Virus record (IMG/VR): IMGVR_UViG_3300042938_001544
Location: 1 to 64,000 of that record
Length of the DNA stretch: 64,000 nt
Strand: one strand, 5' to 3'
From: a virus
Positions within the stretch are counted from its first letter, which is position 1. Each line of letters begins with the position of its first letter. The translations under genes were made by a program, and so were the position numbers. The notes under the pieces are model-generated. The model ran no database searches, had not been told where the DNA came from, and was given only the letters and a program-made list of their open reading frames with translations. This document shows, one piece after another, positions 55,166 to 64,000 of the stretch.

Positions 55166-58100
55166 ATGGCAAGTCAAAATATAAATCAATACGTCCGCTC
55201 AAATTGGTCTCTAAAACTTAATTTAGATTCCAATGATATGTCTTTGACCTCAGATGAACAAGACTACAATCAAGAGGTTGTTTTCTCCCCATATTTGATT
55301 GCACAAACATACGGAAACCGACTTCCTGTTTATTTTGACATTAACAATCCTTTAAGTGTTCAAAACCAAACACTTTCATATAAACAATACAATAATAATA
55401 ATATTTTTGTATCTCAAAATTATTACAATCCAAATAATGATGATTTGACTTGTTACTCATCATCAACATCATGTGATATTGGGTTAACAGGTGTTGACAA
55501 CGGATTAGTCAACCAAATGACGGGTGAAACGATAACATTCACTAAAGGTTTATATTCTGATTATTTAAAATTCAATAGAATGTATTACGACCGAAGATTA
55601 AAGTTACATCAAGTTACAGGTCACACCAATTTACCTAACGTAAGATTTTCGGGGTTTAATAAAACCGTTTTATACGAAGTGGTTAGTAAATCAAGCCCTT
55701 TTGAGGGTAGATACCACGAATTATATGGTGGTTTTTATCAAGGGTTTTATAAATTATTTGGTTTTGATTATGAGATTTTTCCTGAAAGAATGAATAAAGG
55801 ATGGTCCGTTGAAATGGTTTTGAAACCAAGACTTATCAATGAGTATTCTCCATTACCTAATGAAACAACTCTTAATGAAATTTATCCAAACAATAAGAAT
55901 ACTTTTTTTTATTTTGGAACTAGAGCTGAAAATAAATTTTATCACCACGCCAGTGGTAGTCCATTGTGTTTTTCGGGGTACAATCGAGTAACATCAGGTC
56001 TAACTCAACTACAAACATGTGCTTGTTGTAATAGAACAATTACGGATAGTAGATGTGTATTTGTTTATCCGCCAAGGTCAGTAAATAATATTCATGACCC
56101 TCACGTTAATTATGGGTGTAGTAGTTGTAATGGAGACCCAGAAAAGAAAATTACTTGTGGTTGTGATTGTAATTTAGACCCTTGTGAAACTTGTGGGTGG
56201 GAATGTCAAACACACATATGCGACACTATAATTATCCCAACACCAACACCAACACCCCCTCCAACGCCAATACCTGATTGTGAACTACCACCTGTTTGCA
56301 CACCATCATGTGATGTTTGTACAACAACCACAACTTGTTATAACTGTAATACAGGATTTACATCAATCGAAAATACTTGTGAAACAAATCCAATATATGA
56401 TTCTATGTCAAACGCATTATCTTTTAGATTATGTGGTGACCCAAAAAATCCTGGTATCGGAGTTAGAATGTTAAAATTCACAGGAGACTGTGTTACTACG
56501 GGTTCTTGTGAAACAAGTGGAATTACGTACACTACAGGACACACTATTGTTGATTATTGTACACCCCCAATTTACCCTACATGTTTATTAGAGAATCCCG
56601 CGTGGTTAGAGGAGGAACATTGGTTTCAAGTAGATGCGGTATGGGAAAGATATACATGGTTAGATACGTGTGATTTATGGTATCGAGGAGGACTTGGTGA
56701 TATAACTGAAAAACTTTATTTAGAATCATTAGCAAATAATGCAACATCATTAATTACAATACCATACACTCAAATTGGTGGTAAAACATCAGAACAAATT
56801 GAGTTGGTTAGATTAAATGAAAAATGGTTAATTGATAAATTATATCGAAATGGGAGACTTAAGATTTACGTTAATGGTAAATTATTTCATACAATTGAAA
56901 ATTTTGAGGAGATTATCCCAAGAGGGTTAGATACCGACAAAGAAAAACAAGTTGGTGTTCCATTTAATATATCGTGGGGTGGAGGTACCCAAGGACTTAG
57001 AGAAAATTTAACTTTTTCATCTATGACGCAACCTTACGGACCTTATATTCAAGACCCTGAAAATTTCCCAATTAATGATTTATCGGGGACAACATTTAAT
57101 GGGTTAAAAACTAATATATTAATTGAACAGAATTTTGCGGGAACTTTTGATGGTGCCATTTCACAATTTAGAATGTATGTTACCCCATTATCGGCTCCTG
57201 AGGTAAAACACAACTTTAATTTATTAAAAAATACTTTCAGAATGTTTAACCCTGATTGTCCTGACTGCTCGACATCGGTTTGTTTACCTAACGACTTTAC
57301 ATACCAAATATCTGGAGAAACAACAACAACCACCACCACAAATTTAACCACAACGACAACAACAACCTCAAATTTAACGACAACAACTACAACCTCAAAT
57401 TTAACAACAACAACTACAACCTCAAATTTAACAACAACTACAACCACATATTCACCGACCCCAACACCAACTAACACCCCAACACCAACACCGACTAACA
57501 CTTCAACACCAACTTCAACACCAACTTCAACACCAACACCTACACCTACACCTACACCTACGGTTTATACACCTGGAGAGTGTATTCGTTTTATTGATGA
57601 TTTAACGGATTGTACTGGTACAATTGCATTACCATCAAATATAAGTCCTTCAACTCAGATTAATGGTAAATCATCATATTATTTCACTTATTACTCTATC
57701 GCCCCACCCACCGTATTAATGAGGATTTCTTGGGATAATATAAATAATTATTGGATTTTAGAGGATATGTCCACATATTATCCATTACCTAACCCACTCG
57801 CATATCTTCCTATAAATAGTCTTACACCAATTGGGGGAATGAATAATTGGGTACCACTACCAAATATTATAGGTAGTTGTCTATATGGAGGCGGTGCAGG
57901 AATACAGCATATAAATTTTCTGACGTATACGGTTATTGGAGATTGTTCATCTTGTTGCAAAACATTCCAATTATATAGTGGATTTGGACCTGGAACTGGT
58001 TCAACGTATCAAATTTTATATTGTGATAATACTGTCGAAGTTATTGATGTACCATTATATGTTACCATAACTTATAAATGTGCCATCAATGTAATTAAAC

Positions 58101-58171
58101 TTAATGGTGGAGGAACTGTAACAGTTGTTGATATCAATTGTGATTGTGACCCAAATAATTTAAGTATATGA
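55166..58171 (+). CDS. Large cysteine-rich adhesin/fibre protein with mucin-like Thr/Pro region
   Basis: 1001 residues. The N-terminal 270 residues are a structural domain ([20 protein letters not shown]) with lectin/LamG-like elements ([10 protein letters not shown]; later [20 protein letters not shown] and [20 protein letters not shown], the usual end of a concanavalin-like sandwich). A Cys cluster occupies about 285-465 ([31 protein letters not shown]) and may bind metals. Residues about 717-800 are [14 protein letters not shown] then TPTPT repeats, a probable O-glycosylated stalk. The C-terminus is a further beta domain with Cys. Likely a host-recognition protein. The next gene overlaps by 4 bp. 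Confidence 0.85.
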   Translation: MASQNINQYVRSNWSLKLNLDSNDMSLTSDEQDYNQEVVFSPYLIAQTYGNRLPVYFDINNPLSVQNQTLSYKQYNNNNIFVSQNYYNPNNDDLTCYSSSTSCDIGLTGVDNGLVNQMTGETITFTKGLYSDYLKFNRMYYDRRLKLHQVTGHTNLPNVRFSGFNKTVLYEVVSKSSPFEGRYHELYGGFYQGFYKLFGFDYEIFPERMNKGWSVEMVLKPRLINEYSPLPNETTLNEIYPNNKNTFFYFGTRAENKFYHHASGSPLCFSGYNRVTSGLTQLQTCACCNRTITDSRCVFVYPPRSVNNIHDPHVNYGCSSCNGDPEKKITCGCDCNLDPCETCGWECQTHICDTIIIPTPTPTPPPTPIPDCELPPVCTPSCDVCTTTTTCYNCNTGFTSIENTCETNPIYDSMSNALSFRLCGDPKNPGIGVRMLKFTGDCVTTGSCETSGITYTTGHTIVDYCTPPIYPTCLLENPAWLEEEHWFQVDAVWERYTWLDTCDLWYRGGLGDITEKLYLESLANNATSLITIPYTQIGGKTSEQIELVRLNEKWLIDKLYRNGRLKIYVNGKLFHTIENFEEIIPRGLDTDKEKQVGVPFNISWGGGTQGLRENLTFSSMTQPYGPYIQDPENFPINDLSGTTFNGLKTNILIEQNFAGTFDGAISQFRMYVTPLSAPEVKHNFNLLKNTFRMFNPDCPDCSTSVCLPNDFTYQISGETTTTTTTNLTTTTTTTSNLTTTTTTSNLTTTTTTSNLTTTTTTYSPTPTPTNTPTPTPTNTSTPTSTPTSTPTPTPTPTPTVYTPGECIRFIDDLTDCTGTIALPSNISPSTQINGKSSYYFTYYSIAPPTVLMRISWDNINNYWILEDMSTYYPLPNPLAYLPINSLTPIGGMNNWVPLPNIIGSCLYGGGAGIQHINFLTYTVIGDCSSCCKTFQLYSGFGPGTGSTYQILYCDNTVEVIDVPLYVTITYKCAINVIKLNGGGTVTVVDINCDCDPNNLSI
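57317..57570 (+). repeat. Thr-rich and Thr-Pro coding repeats
   Basis: Short units (ACAACAACAACTACAACCTC; CCAACACCAACACCTACA) code for (T)nSNL(T)n and then (TP)n. The minus-strand frame through it is a compositional shadow. Confidence 0.88.
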
Positions 58172-58665
58172 ATGAAACAATTGTAATATCTAGTATCAAT
58201 TATAATGGTCAAATTGCTAATGTTGTTTTTAAACCTGACAACAGTATGGACGCTATTAATTTAGGTGATGTATTATTACCTTTTTTATTTGAACCTAACT
58301 TATTAACTCCCCCAAGAGAGGTTTATGGTGTTTATACTATATTAGTTATTAATTCTGACTGCCCTAACTTCTTAACTGTTGTTAGACCAATTCCATCACC
58401 AACACCTACACCAACACCTACAAGTACCCCAACTCCTATTCCTACAAGTACGCCAACACCAACACCAACAGACACTCCTTGCCCCCCACAACCAACTAAA
58501 ACGCCTAAACCAACCAAAACACCAACTCCAACACTACACCCAACACCAACCCCTACTTTTGACCCTTGCGCCACCCCAACACCAACCCCAAAACCAACTC
58601 GTGCTCCAAGACCAACACCAACATTAACTCGCACCCCTTGTGTAACACCAACAATTGGTTTATAA
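58168..58665 (+). CDS. Thr/Pro-rich virion protein, 165 residues
   Basis: ATGA overlap with the adhesin. Residues 1-72 form a small beta domain ([39 protein letters not shown]). Residues 75-160 are TP repeats with a few Cys, Lys and Arg ([20 protein letters not shown]), matching the stalk of the preceding protein. It may be a separate arm of the same fibre. The beta domain resembles the protein at 59849. Confidence 0.8.
   Translation: MNETIVISSINYNGQIANVVFKPDNSMDAINLGDVLLPFLFEPNLLTPPREVYGVYTILVINSDCPNFLTVVRPIPSPTPTPTPTSTPTPIPTSTPTPTPTDTPCPPQPTKTPKPTKTPTPTLHPTPTPTFDPCATPTPTPKPTRAPRPTPTLTRTPCVTPTIGL
58390..58650 (+). repeat. Thr-Pro coding repeats in the second adhesin gene
   Basis: Mostly CCAACACCNACA-type 6-bp units encoding (TP)n. 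Confidence 0.85.
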
Positions 58666-58698
58666 TATTAAGTTTAAGAATAAAATAAAAATAAAAGA

Positions 58699-58705
58699 TA
58701 TTTAT
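58699..58705 (+). promoter_or_regulatory. Putative late promoter element TATTTAT
   Basis: AGATATTTATTAAATAAAA, 17 nt before the ATG at 58723. Confidence 0.66.
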
Positions 58706-58722
58706 TAAATAAAAAAAAAACT

Positions 58723-59757
58723 ATGTCAACATCAAGACCATTTGCATATAATCCAACATTATCACTAATCAATGGGGCTATCCGAGTATTTAATAGTACA
58801 TTAACTATTGGGGTTGACGACCAAGACTACACATTACAACCAGGTGGAATTCAATGGTGGAACGGACCCGATGAAGACCTTGGGTATGTAATCGCTCACT
58901 CAGTTCCAACAGGAACACAACCAAATCCGTTAGGGATTTCTGCGTATGTAGGATTTTGGAGGTCGTTGTCGTTAAATGAAATTTCATTTGTTGAAAAGGC
59001 GGGATTTGTTAGTAGTAAAACTTACACAACAGGTGACGAGGCGTATATTTGGATGAACGGTTTTGGACATTGGTCTTCTTGGGAAGTAAATCCAGGTTCG
59101 TTAATATTTCCAAATAGTTCTAATACGGCAAGGATTATTCCTACTCATATTGGTACAGTTAATGAATTCTTTACAATTGAATTTTGGTATTTTGGAAATC
59201 CAGTATCAACAGGTAGTAACCAATACATATTTAGTCAAAGTGCTTCATTTGGTGGTGGTGATTTAAATTTATATATTGACCCATCAGATAGTTGTCTTCA
59301 CGGATTATCCACTGGTAATGCGATATCTCTACCATTGTCAACAAATGTTTGGCAACACATTGCAATTACATGTGACAATGGTCAAGTTAAAGTCTATTTT
59401 GATGGTAATGACAAAACTGCCGTTGGAATACCTAACACTCTGATTAGTAACACTATTGGTTTAATTTATTTTGGCTCTTTACTATCGAGTAGTAATTTTT
59501 TAGATGCGAAACTTACTGATATAAGGATATGTAGAAATATTGTATATACAAGTGGGTTTACAACCCCCAAAAGTTCATTATTACCAATACAAGGTGCAAA
59601 TCCTTACGGAGGTGCGTCCACTAATCAAATTAATGATGGTGACTGTGTTCTTTTAATTGACTCATTAAATTCACCCTCTTTTCAACAAGACCTTAGTAAT
59701 TTAGGTAGTACCGTTATTGTTGGGGCAATAACACGTAGTTCTGACACTCCTTATTAA
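58723..59757 (+). CDS. LamG/concanavalin-like lectin-domain protein, probable fibre
   Basis: 344 residues. N-terminal 110 residues form a distinct beta module (YNPTLSLINGAIRVFNSTLTI; DYTLQPGGIQWWNGPDEDLG). Residues about 128-300 are a LamG_3-type sandwich: VNEFFTIEFWYFGNP, DLNLYIDPSD, NVWQHIAITCDNGQVKVYFDGNDK, FLDAKLTDIRICRNIVYTSGF. Such domains bind glycans, so a receptor-binding or fibre role is likely. Followed by a terminator. Confidence 0.88.
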   Translation: MSTSRPFAYNPTLSLINGAIRVFNSTLTIGVDDQDYTLQPGGIQWWNGPDEDLGYVIAHSVPTGTQPNPLGISAYVGFWRSLSLNEISFVEKAGFVSSKTYTTGDEAYIWMNGFGHWSSWEVNPGSLIFPNSSNTARIIPTHIGTVNEFFTIEFWYFGNPVSTGSNQYIFSQSASFGGGDLNLYIDPSDSCLHGLSTGNAISLPLSTNVWQHIAITCDNGQVKVYFDGNDKTAVGIPNTLISNTIGLIYFGSLLSSSNFLDAKLTDIRICRNIVYTSGFTTPKSSLLPIQGANPYGGASTNQINDGDCVLLIDSLNSPSFQQDLSNLGSTVIVGAITRSSDTPY

Positions 59758-59780
59758 TAACTATAAAAACATAAATAAAG

Positions 59781-59806
59781 TCCTCCAACCCTTGGGGGAT
59801 TTTTTG
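59781..59806 (+). terminator. Terminator after the LamG-domain gene
   Basis: TCCTCCAA-CCC-TTGGGGGA stem (with G-T pairs) and a T-run. Confidence 0.87.
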
Positions 59807-59836
59807 TTTTAAAAAAGAGTTAAAGTAAATACTAAC

Positions 59837-59843
59837 TATTTAT
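59837..59843 (+). promoter_or_regulatory. Putative late promoter element TATTTAT, 5 nt from start
   Basis: AACTATTTATTCAATATG right before the ATG at 59849. Confidence 0.67.
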
Positions 59844-59848
59844 TCAAT

Positions 59849-60151
59849 ATGACACAAATTGAGATTACTGGAGTTTCTGGAGTTACATTACCGTATGATT
59901 TATATGCGTGTGATGTGTATGGGAATCAATGTGTTTTAATTTCAACTATTAACACTCAAGTACCTCCATCAATATCTATTGTACTACCAACCACATTCAA
60001 TTCAGCCCCCGCCGTTGGAATAAAAATCATAGACTCTTTGGGGTGCGAAAAGTTCGGAATAATTTATTGTGACGAGAAAGGTAAGATTTATCAAGACGGA
60101 GAAATCTTTATTTTCATGGATGCAAATATTTATATATTCGAAGACCAATAA
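59849..60151 (+). CDS. Small beta-rich virion-type protein, 100 residues
   Basis: MTQIEITGVSGVTLPYDLYACDVYGNQCVLISTI suggests an Ig-like or fibre-cap domain with paired Cys; the ending EIFIFMDANIYIFEDQ is hydrophobic and acidic. It lies between the LamG protein and the collagen-like gene, so it is likely a fibre-associated protein. Not otherwise recognised. Confidence 0.77.
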   Translation: MTQIEITGVSGVTLPYDLYACDVYGNQCVLISTINTQVPPSISIVLPTTFNSAPAVGIKIIDSLGCEKFGIIYCDEKGKIYQDGEIFIFMDANIYIFEDQ

Positions 60152-60174
60152 AAACCAAATTATGAAAAGATTCA

Positions 60175-60181
60175 TATTTAT
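60175..60181 (+). promoter_or_regulatory. Putative late promoter element of the collagen-like gene
   Basis: TTCATATTTATACATATAG, 17 nt before the ATG at 60199. Confidence 0.66.
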
Positions 60182-60198
60182 ACATATAGACTAAAAAG

Positions 60199-63100
60199 AT
60201 GCCGAATTATCAAAGACTGACCGACAGAACCCAAGCTCCGATAGTATCTCCAGATGACATTGTACACATTGTCATTACGGGTGATACATCACAAAACCCC
60301 GCAGGTTCATCATATAAAGCAAGTATCCAACAAATTGCGGATGCTCTATCCCTTGCTGGTACTTCAGGTACTGCAGGAACAAGTGGTGTTAATGGTTCAT
60401 CAGGAACAAGTGGTGTTAATGGTTCGTCAGGTTCAAGTGGTCAAAATGGTACTTCAGGTTTAAGTGGTTCTTCAGGAAGTAGTGGAACATCAGGAAGTAG
60501 CGGTTCTTCGGGTAGTTCAGGAACTAAAGGAACATCAGGTTCAAGTGGTACTTCAGGAATATCAGGTTCTAGTGGAACAAGTGGTTCATCAGGAAGTTCA
60601 GGTTCAAGTGGTTCATCAGGAAGTTCAGGTTCAAGTGGTTCTTCTGGTAGTAGTGGTTCTTCAGGAACTAACGGTTCTTCAGGAACTAACGGTTCTTCAG
60701 GAACTAACGGTTCATCGGGTTCATCGGGTTCTTCGGGTGAAAGTGGTTCATCAGGAACATCGGGTACGTCAGGTAGTAGTGGTTCTTCTGGTAGTAGTGG
60801 TTCTTCAGGAACTAACGGCTCTTCAGGGACTAACGGCTCTTCAGGGACTAACGGCTCTTCAGGGACTAGTGGAAGTTCGGGTACTGATGGTTCATCAGGT
60901 ACTTCAGGTACTGATGGTAGTTCAGGAACAAGTGGGACTGACGGTTCTTCAGGAACGTCAGGTTCTTCAGGAACAAGTGGGATTGACGGTTCTTCAGGAA
61001 CTTCAGGAACTGACGGTAGTTCGGGAACTTCAGGTGCTGATGGTTCTTCGGGAACTTCAGGGTCTAGTGGTATAAGTGGTGTTAATGGTTCTTCAGGGAC
61101 TTCAGGTATTAGTGGGACCGATGGTAGTTCAGGTACGTCAGGAAATAGTGGGTCTTCAGGAACATCAGGAACAGATGGTTCTTCAGGAACATCGGGCTCA
61201 AGCGGAACAAGTGGTACCAATGGTAGTTCAGGTACAAGTGGAACTGACGGTAGTTCAGGTACAAGTGGAACTGACGGTAGTTCAGGAACTAGTGGTATTG
61301 ACGGTTCTTCAGGAACAAGCGGTACTGACGGTAGTTCAGGAACAGATGGTTCATCAGGAACTAGTGGAACAGATGGTTCTTCAGGAACATCGGGCTCAAG
61401 TGGTACAGATGGTAGTTCAGGTACAAGCGGAACTGACGGTAGTTCAGGAACTTCAGGAACAGATGGTTCATCAGGAACTAGCGGAAGTTCAGGAACAGAT
61501 GGTTCATCAGGAACAAGTGGAACTGACGGAAGTTCAGGCACTTCGGGTTCAAGCGGATTAAGTGGTGTTGATGGTTCTTCAGGAACAAGTGGAACTGACG
61601 GTAGTTCAGGAACAGATGGTTCATCAGGAACTAGCGGAACTGACGGTAGTTCAGGAACAAGCGGAAGTTCAGGAACAGATGGTTCTTCAGGAACAAGTGG
61701 AACGGATGGTTCTTCAGGGACTAGCGGTTCTTCAGGAACAAGTGGGAGTTCAGGTACTTCAGGAACTGATGGTTCTTCAGGAACAAGTGGAACTGACGGT
61801 AGTTCAGGAACAAGTGGTACCGATGGTTCAAGTGGTACCTCGGGTTCAAGTGGAATTAGTGGTGTTAACGGAACTAATGGTACGTCAGGTTCTTCAGGAA
61901 CAAGCGGAACAGATGGTTCATCAGGGACAAGCGGTAGTTCAGGAACAGATGGTTCATCAGGAACTAGTGGTACTAACGGTTCTTCAGGAACTAGCGGAAC
62001 AGATGGTTCATCAGGAACAAGTGGAACTAGCGGAACAGATGGGTCATCGGGAACAAGTGGAACATCAGGTTCAAGTGGATTAAGTGGTGTTGACGGTTCT
62101 TCAGGAACAAGCGGAACAGACGGTTCTTCAGGAACTAGCGGTACTGATGGTTCTTCAGGAACAAGCGGAACTGATGGTTCTTCAGGTACTAGTGGAACAA
62201 GCGGAACAGATGGTTCTTCAGGAACAAGTGGAACATCAGGTTCAAGTGGATTAAGTGGTGTTGATGGTTCTTCAGGTACTTCAGGAACAGATGGTTCTTC
62301 AGGAACAAGTGGAAGTTCAGGTACTTCAGGAACAGATGGTTCATCAGGAACTAGCGGTACTGACGGTAGTTCAGGTACTTCAGGAACATCGGGGTCAAGT
62401 GGTTCTTCAGGAACTAGCGGTACTGATGGTTCTTCAGGAACAAGCGGAACTGATGGTTCTTCAGGTACAAGTGGAAGTTCGGGTACTGATGGTTCTTCAG
62501 GTACAAGTGGAAGTTCTGGTACAAGCGGTTCTTCAGGTTCAGGCGGTTCCTCAGGAACAAGTGGAACAGATGGTAGTTCAGGTACTAGTGGAACAGATGG
62601 TTCTTCAGGTACTTCAGGGACAGATGGTTCATCAGGTACTTCAGGAACAGATGGGTCATCGGGAACAAGTGGAAGTTCGGGTACTGACGGTAGTTCAGGA
62701 ACTAGCGGAACTGATGGTTCTTCAGGAACATCGGGGTCAAGCGGATTAAGCGGTGTTGATGGTTCTTCAGGTACAAGCGGAACTGACGGTTCTTCAGGGA
62801 CTAGTGGGAGTTCAGGAACTGATGGTTCTTCAGGAACTAGTGGTACATCAGGTACAGACGGCTCTTCAGGAACTAGCGGTACATCAGGTACAAGTGGGAC
62901 AGATGGTAGTTCAGGAACCTCGGGTTCAAGTGGATTAAGTGGTGTTGATGGTTCTTCAGGAACTAGCGGAACTGACGGTAGTTCAGGAACAGATGGTTCT
63001 TCAGGAACTAGTGGAAGTTCAGGAACTAGTGGAAGTTCAGGTACAGATGGTTCTTCAGGAACAAGTGGAACGGATGGTTCTTCAGGGACTAGCGGTTCTT

Positions 63101-64000
63101 CAGGAAGTTCAGGAACAAGTGGTACTGACGGTTCTTCAGGAACTAGCGGGACAGATGGCTCGTCAGGTTCAAGTGGTATTAGTGGTGTGAATGGTTCATC
63201 AGGAACAAGCGGTACTAACGGTTCATCGGGGACCAGTGGTTCTTCAGGAACAGATGGTTCATCAGGAACAAGTGGTTCGTCAGGAACAAGTGGGACTGAT
63301 GGTAGTTCAGGAACAAGCGGTACGGATGGTAGTTCAGGAACAAGCGGAACTGACGGTTCTTCAGGCACTAGCGGAACAGATGGTTCATCAGGTACTTCAG
63401 GTACTAGTGGAACAGATGGTTCATCAGGAACTAGCGGAACAGATGGTTCATCAGGAACAGATGGTTCTTCAGGAACTTCGGGAACAGATGGCTCTTCAGG
63501 TACTAGTGGAACTTCAGGAACAGATGGTAGTTCAGGAACAAGTGGAACTAATGGGAGTAGTGGAACATCAGGTTCAAGTGGATTAAGTGGTGTTGACGGT
63601 TCTTCAGGAACAAGCGGAACAGATGGTTCTTCAGGAACAAGTGGAAGTTCAGGTACTTCAGGAACAGATGGTTCTTCAGGAACAAGCGGAACAGATGGTT
63701 CTTCAGGGACTAGTGGGAGTTCAGGAACTGATGGTTCTTCAGGAACTAGTGGTACATCAGGTACAGACGGCTCTTCAGGAACTAGCGGTACATCAGGTAC
63801 AGACGGCTCTTCAGGAACTAGCGGAAGTTCGGGAACTGATGGTTCTTCAGGAAGTAGTGGTACTTCAGGTACAGACGGCTCTTCAGGAACATCAGGTACT
63901 AGTGGAACCGATGGTTCTTCAGGAACAAGTGGAACCGATGGTTCTTCAGGAACAAGTGGAACTTCAGGAACAGACGGTTCTTCAGGAACATCAGGAACAG
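60199..64000 (+). CDS. Very long collagen-like (Gly-X-Y) fibre protein, truncated by the window end
   Basis: An open frame from ATG 60199 to the window edge (at least 1267 codons, no stop seen). Residues 1-52 form a non-repetitive head (MPNYQRLTDRTQAPIVSPDD, then YKASIQQIADALSL) that looks like a fibre attachment domain. From about residue 53 every third residue is Gly: GTSGTDGSSGTSG-type triplets, very poor in Pro and rich in Ser/Thr/Asp, with regular GLSGVDG or GISGVNG variants. Such phage collagen-like stretches form trimeric triple helices in tail fibres. The dense Ser/Thr could carry glycans. Long frames on other strands or frames here are compositional shadows. The C-terminal domain lies outside the window. 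Confidence 0.93.
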   Translation, partial: MPNYQRLTDRTQAPIVSPDDIVHIVITGDTSQNPAGSSYKASIQQIADALSLAGTSGTAGTSGVNGSSGTSGVNGSSGSSGQNGTSGLSGSSGSSGTSGSSGSSGSSGTKGTSGSSGTSGISGSSGTSGSSGSSGSSGSSGSSGSSGSSGSSGSSGTNGSSGTNGSSGTNGSSGSSGSSGESGSSGTSGTSGSSGSSGSSGSSGTNGSSGTNGSSGTNGSSGTSGSSGTDGSSGTSGTDGSSGTSGTDGSSGTSGSSGTSGIDGSSGTSGTDGSSGTSGADGSSGTSGSSGISGVNGSSGTSGISGTDGSSGTSGNSGSSGTSGTDGSSGTSGSSGTSGTNGSSGTSGTDGSSGTSGTDGSSGTSGIDGSSGTSGTDGSSGTDGSSGTSGTDGSSGTSGSSGTDGSSGTSGTDGSSGTSGTDGSSGTSGSSGTDGSSGTSGTDGSSGTSGSSGLSGVDGSSGTSGTDGSSGTDGSSGTSGTDGSSGTSGSSGTDGSSGTSGTDGSSGTSGSSGTSGSSGTSGTDGSSGTSGTDGSSGTSGTDGSSGTSGSSGISGVNGTNGTSGSSGTSGTDGSSGTSGSSGTDGSSGTSGTNGSSGTSGTDGSSGTSGTSGTDGSSGTSGTSGSSGLSGVDGSSGTSGTDGSSGTSGTDGSSGTSGTDGSSGTSGTSGTDGSSGTSGTSGSSGLSGVDGSSGTSGTDGSSGTSGSSGTSGTDGSSGTSGTDGSSGTSGTSGSSGSSGTSGTDGSSGTSGTDGSSGTSGSSGTDGSSGTSGSSGTSGSSGSGGSSGTSGTDGSSGTSGTDGSSGTSGTDGSSGTSGTDGSSGTSGSSGTDGSSGTSGTDGSSGTSGSSGLSGVDGSSGTSGTDGSSGTSGSSGTDGSSGTSGTSGTDGSSGTSGTSGTSGTDGSSGTSGSSGLSGVDGSSGTSGTDGSSGTDGSSGTSGSSGTSGSSGTDGSSGTSGTDGSSGTSGSSGSSGTSGTDGSSGTSGTDGSSGSSGISGVNGSSGTSGTNGSSGTSGSSGTDGSSGTSGSSGTSGTDGSSGTSGTDGSSGTSGTDGSSGTSGTDGSSGTSGTSGTDGSSGTSGTDGSSGTDGSSGTSGTDGSSGTSGTSGTDGSSGTSGTNGSSGTSGSSGLSGVDGSSGTSGTDGSSGTSGSSGTSGTDGSSGTSGTDGSSGTSGSSGTDGSSGTSGTSGTDGSSGTSGTSGTDGSSGTSGSSGTDGSSGSSGTSGTDGSSGTSGTSGTDGSSGTSGTDGSSGTSGTSGTDGSSGTSGT
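60355..64000 (+). repeat. 9-bp-based tandem repeat array encoding Gly-X-Y
   Basis: Units such as GGTTCTTCA, GGAACAAGT, GGAACAGAT are mixed without fixed order over more than 3.6 kb. Some long copies are exact, for example 62788-62892 equals 63697-63801 (105 bp, 909 bp apart). Confidence 0.95.

Noticed and set aside
57049-57501. 150-codon minus-strand Val-rich frame
   Set aside because: Complement of the Thr-rich repeat.
60441-63368. 975-codon minus-strand frame of VPEEPS/VPLVPE repeats
   Set aside because: It is the complement of the Gly-X-Y coding repeat on the + strand; it has no promoter, no non-repetitive domain and is explained by composition.
60464-63586. Several + strand frames of the type QEVQVQVVLQEL
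   Set aside because: These are another frame of the same collagen-like gene; the frame from 60199 alone has a structured head and stays open throughout.
60355-64000. CRISPR-like repeat array
   Set aside because: Units are 9 bp, contiguous, coding in one frame, and lack spacers; no cas genes in the window.

Overview
The window is part of a double-stranded DNA tailed-phage genome of the T4 superfamily (contractile-tail type) that most likely infects a Bacteroidetes host. The T4-type evidence is a large terminase (gp17-like), portal (gp20-like), prohead protease (gp21-like), acidic scaffold (gp22-like) and major capsid protein (gp23-like) in canonical order, a gp55-like late sigma factor, two RNA ligases, PhoH and dUTPase. 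The host evidence is a set of promoters of the Bacteroidetes type (TTG/TTTG, 19-20 nt spacer, TAnnTTTG), starts without Shine-Dalgarno sequences, a Bacteroidetes-like ribosomal protein bS21 and a DUF4494-like protein. The DNA is AT-rich and the standard code is used.

Layout. 1-3.3 kb: small accessory genes on + (cupin, metallophosphoesterase, RNA ligase). 3.3-6.4 kb: a T4 Rnl1-like RNA ligase, a membrane-anchored GAF-like protein and two peptidase-fold proteins. 6.4-8.9 kb: no convincing + strand protein gene. It holds a lipoprotein gene on the minus strand, then a roughly 1.3-kb structured non-coding RNA behind three tandem host-type promoters and a boxA-like leader, ended by a strong terminator, then a complete tmRNA gene on the minus strand. 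8.9-13.2 kb: an unknown protein, a zinc peptidase, and a ClpC-like AAA+ unfoldase on the minus strand. 13.3-29.1 kb: the head module. 29.6-34.1 kb: a small RNA, accessory virion proteins, methylglyoxal synthase and a secreted protein. 34.2-40.5 kb (minus): tail or baseplate proteins. 40.5-52.4 kb (minus): the late sigma factor followed by a glycan cluster with glycosyltransferases, a compact DegT-type protein, methyltransferase, MaoC hydratase, acyltransferase and cytidylyltransferase, mixed with PhoH, dUTPase and an exonuclease. 52.5-55.1 kb (minus): small virion-type proteins. 55.2-64 kb (+): adhesin or fibre genes, ending in a very long collagen-like gene that runs off the window.

Regulation. 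Two promoter classes can be read. Host-type promoters precede the non-coding RNAs, the ClpC-like gene, one RNA ligase, the zinc peptidase and two small minus-strand genes. A sense-oriented TATTTAT element lies just upstream of nearly every structural transcription unit on both strands and is the probable late promoter for the gp55-like sigma factor. In several genes of both classes the -10/-7 element is only 4-5 nt from the ATG, which implies leaderless or nearly leaderless mRNAs. This is notable next to a phage bS21, the ribosomal protein that helps hide the anti-Shine-Dalgarno in Bacteroidetes ribosomes.

The strongest candidates for undescribed biology are the giant RNA at 6996-8324, the small RNA at 29608-29720 that shares a 16-nt element with the giant RNA's leader, and the pairing of a phage tmRNA (tag ending EEAAVVA) with a ClpC-like unfoldase that lacks the N-domain but keeps a VGF ClpP-docking loop. 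All functional statements are homology judgements made by eye; no searches were run.
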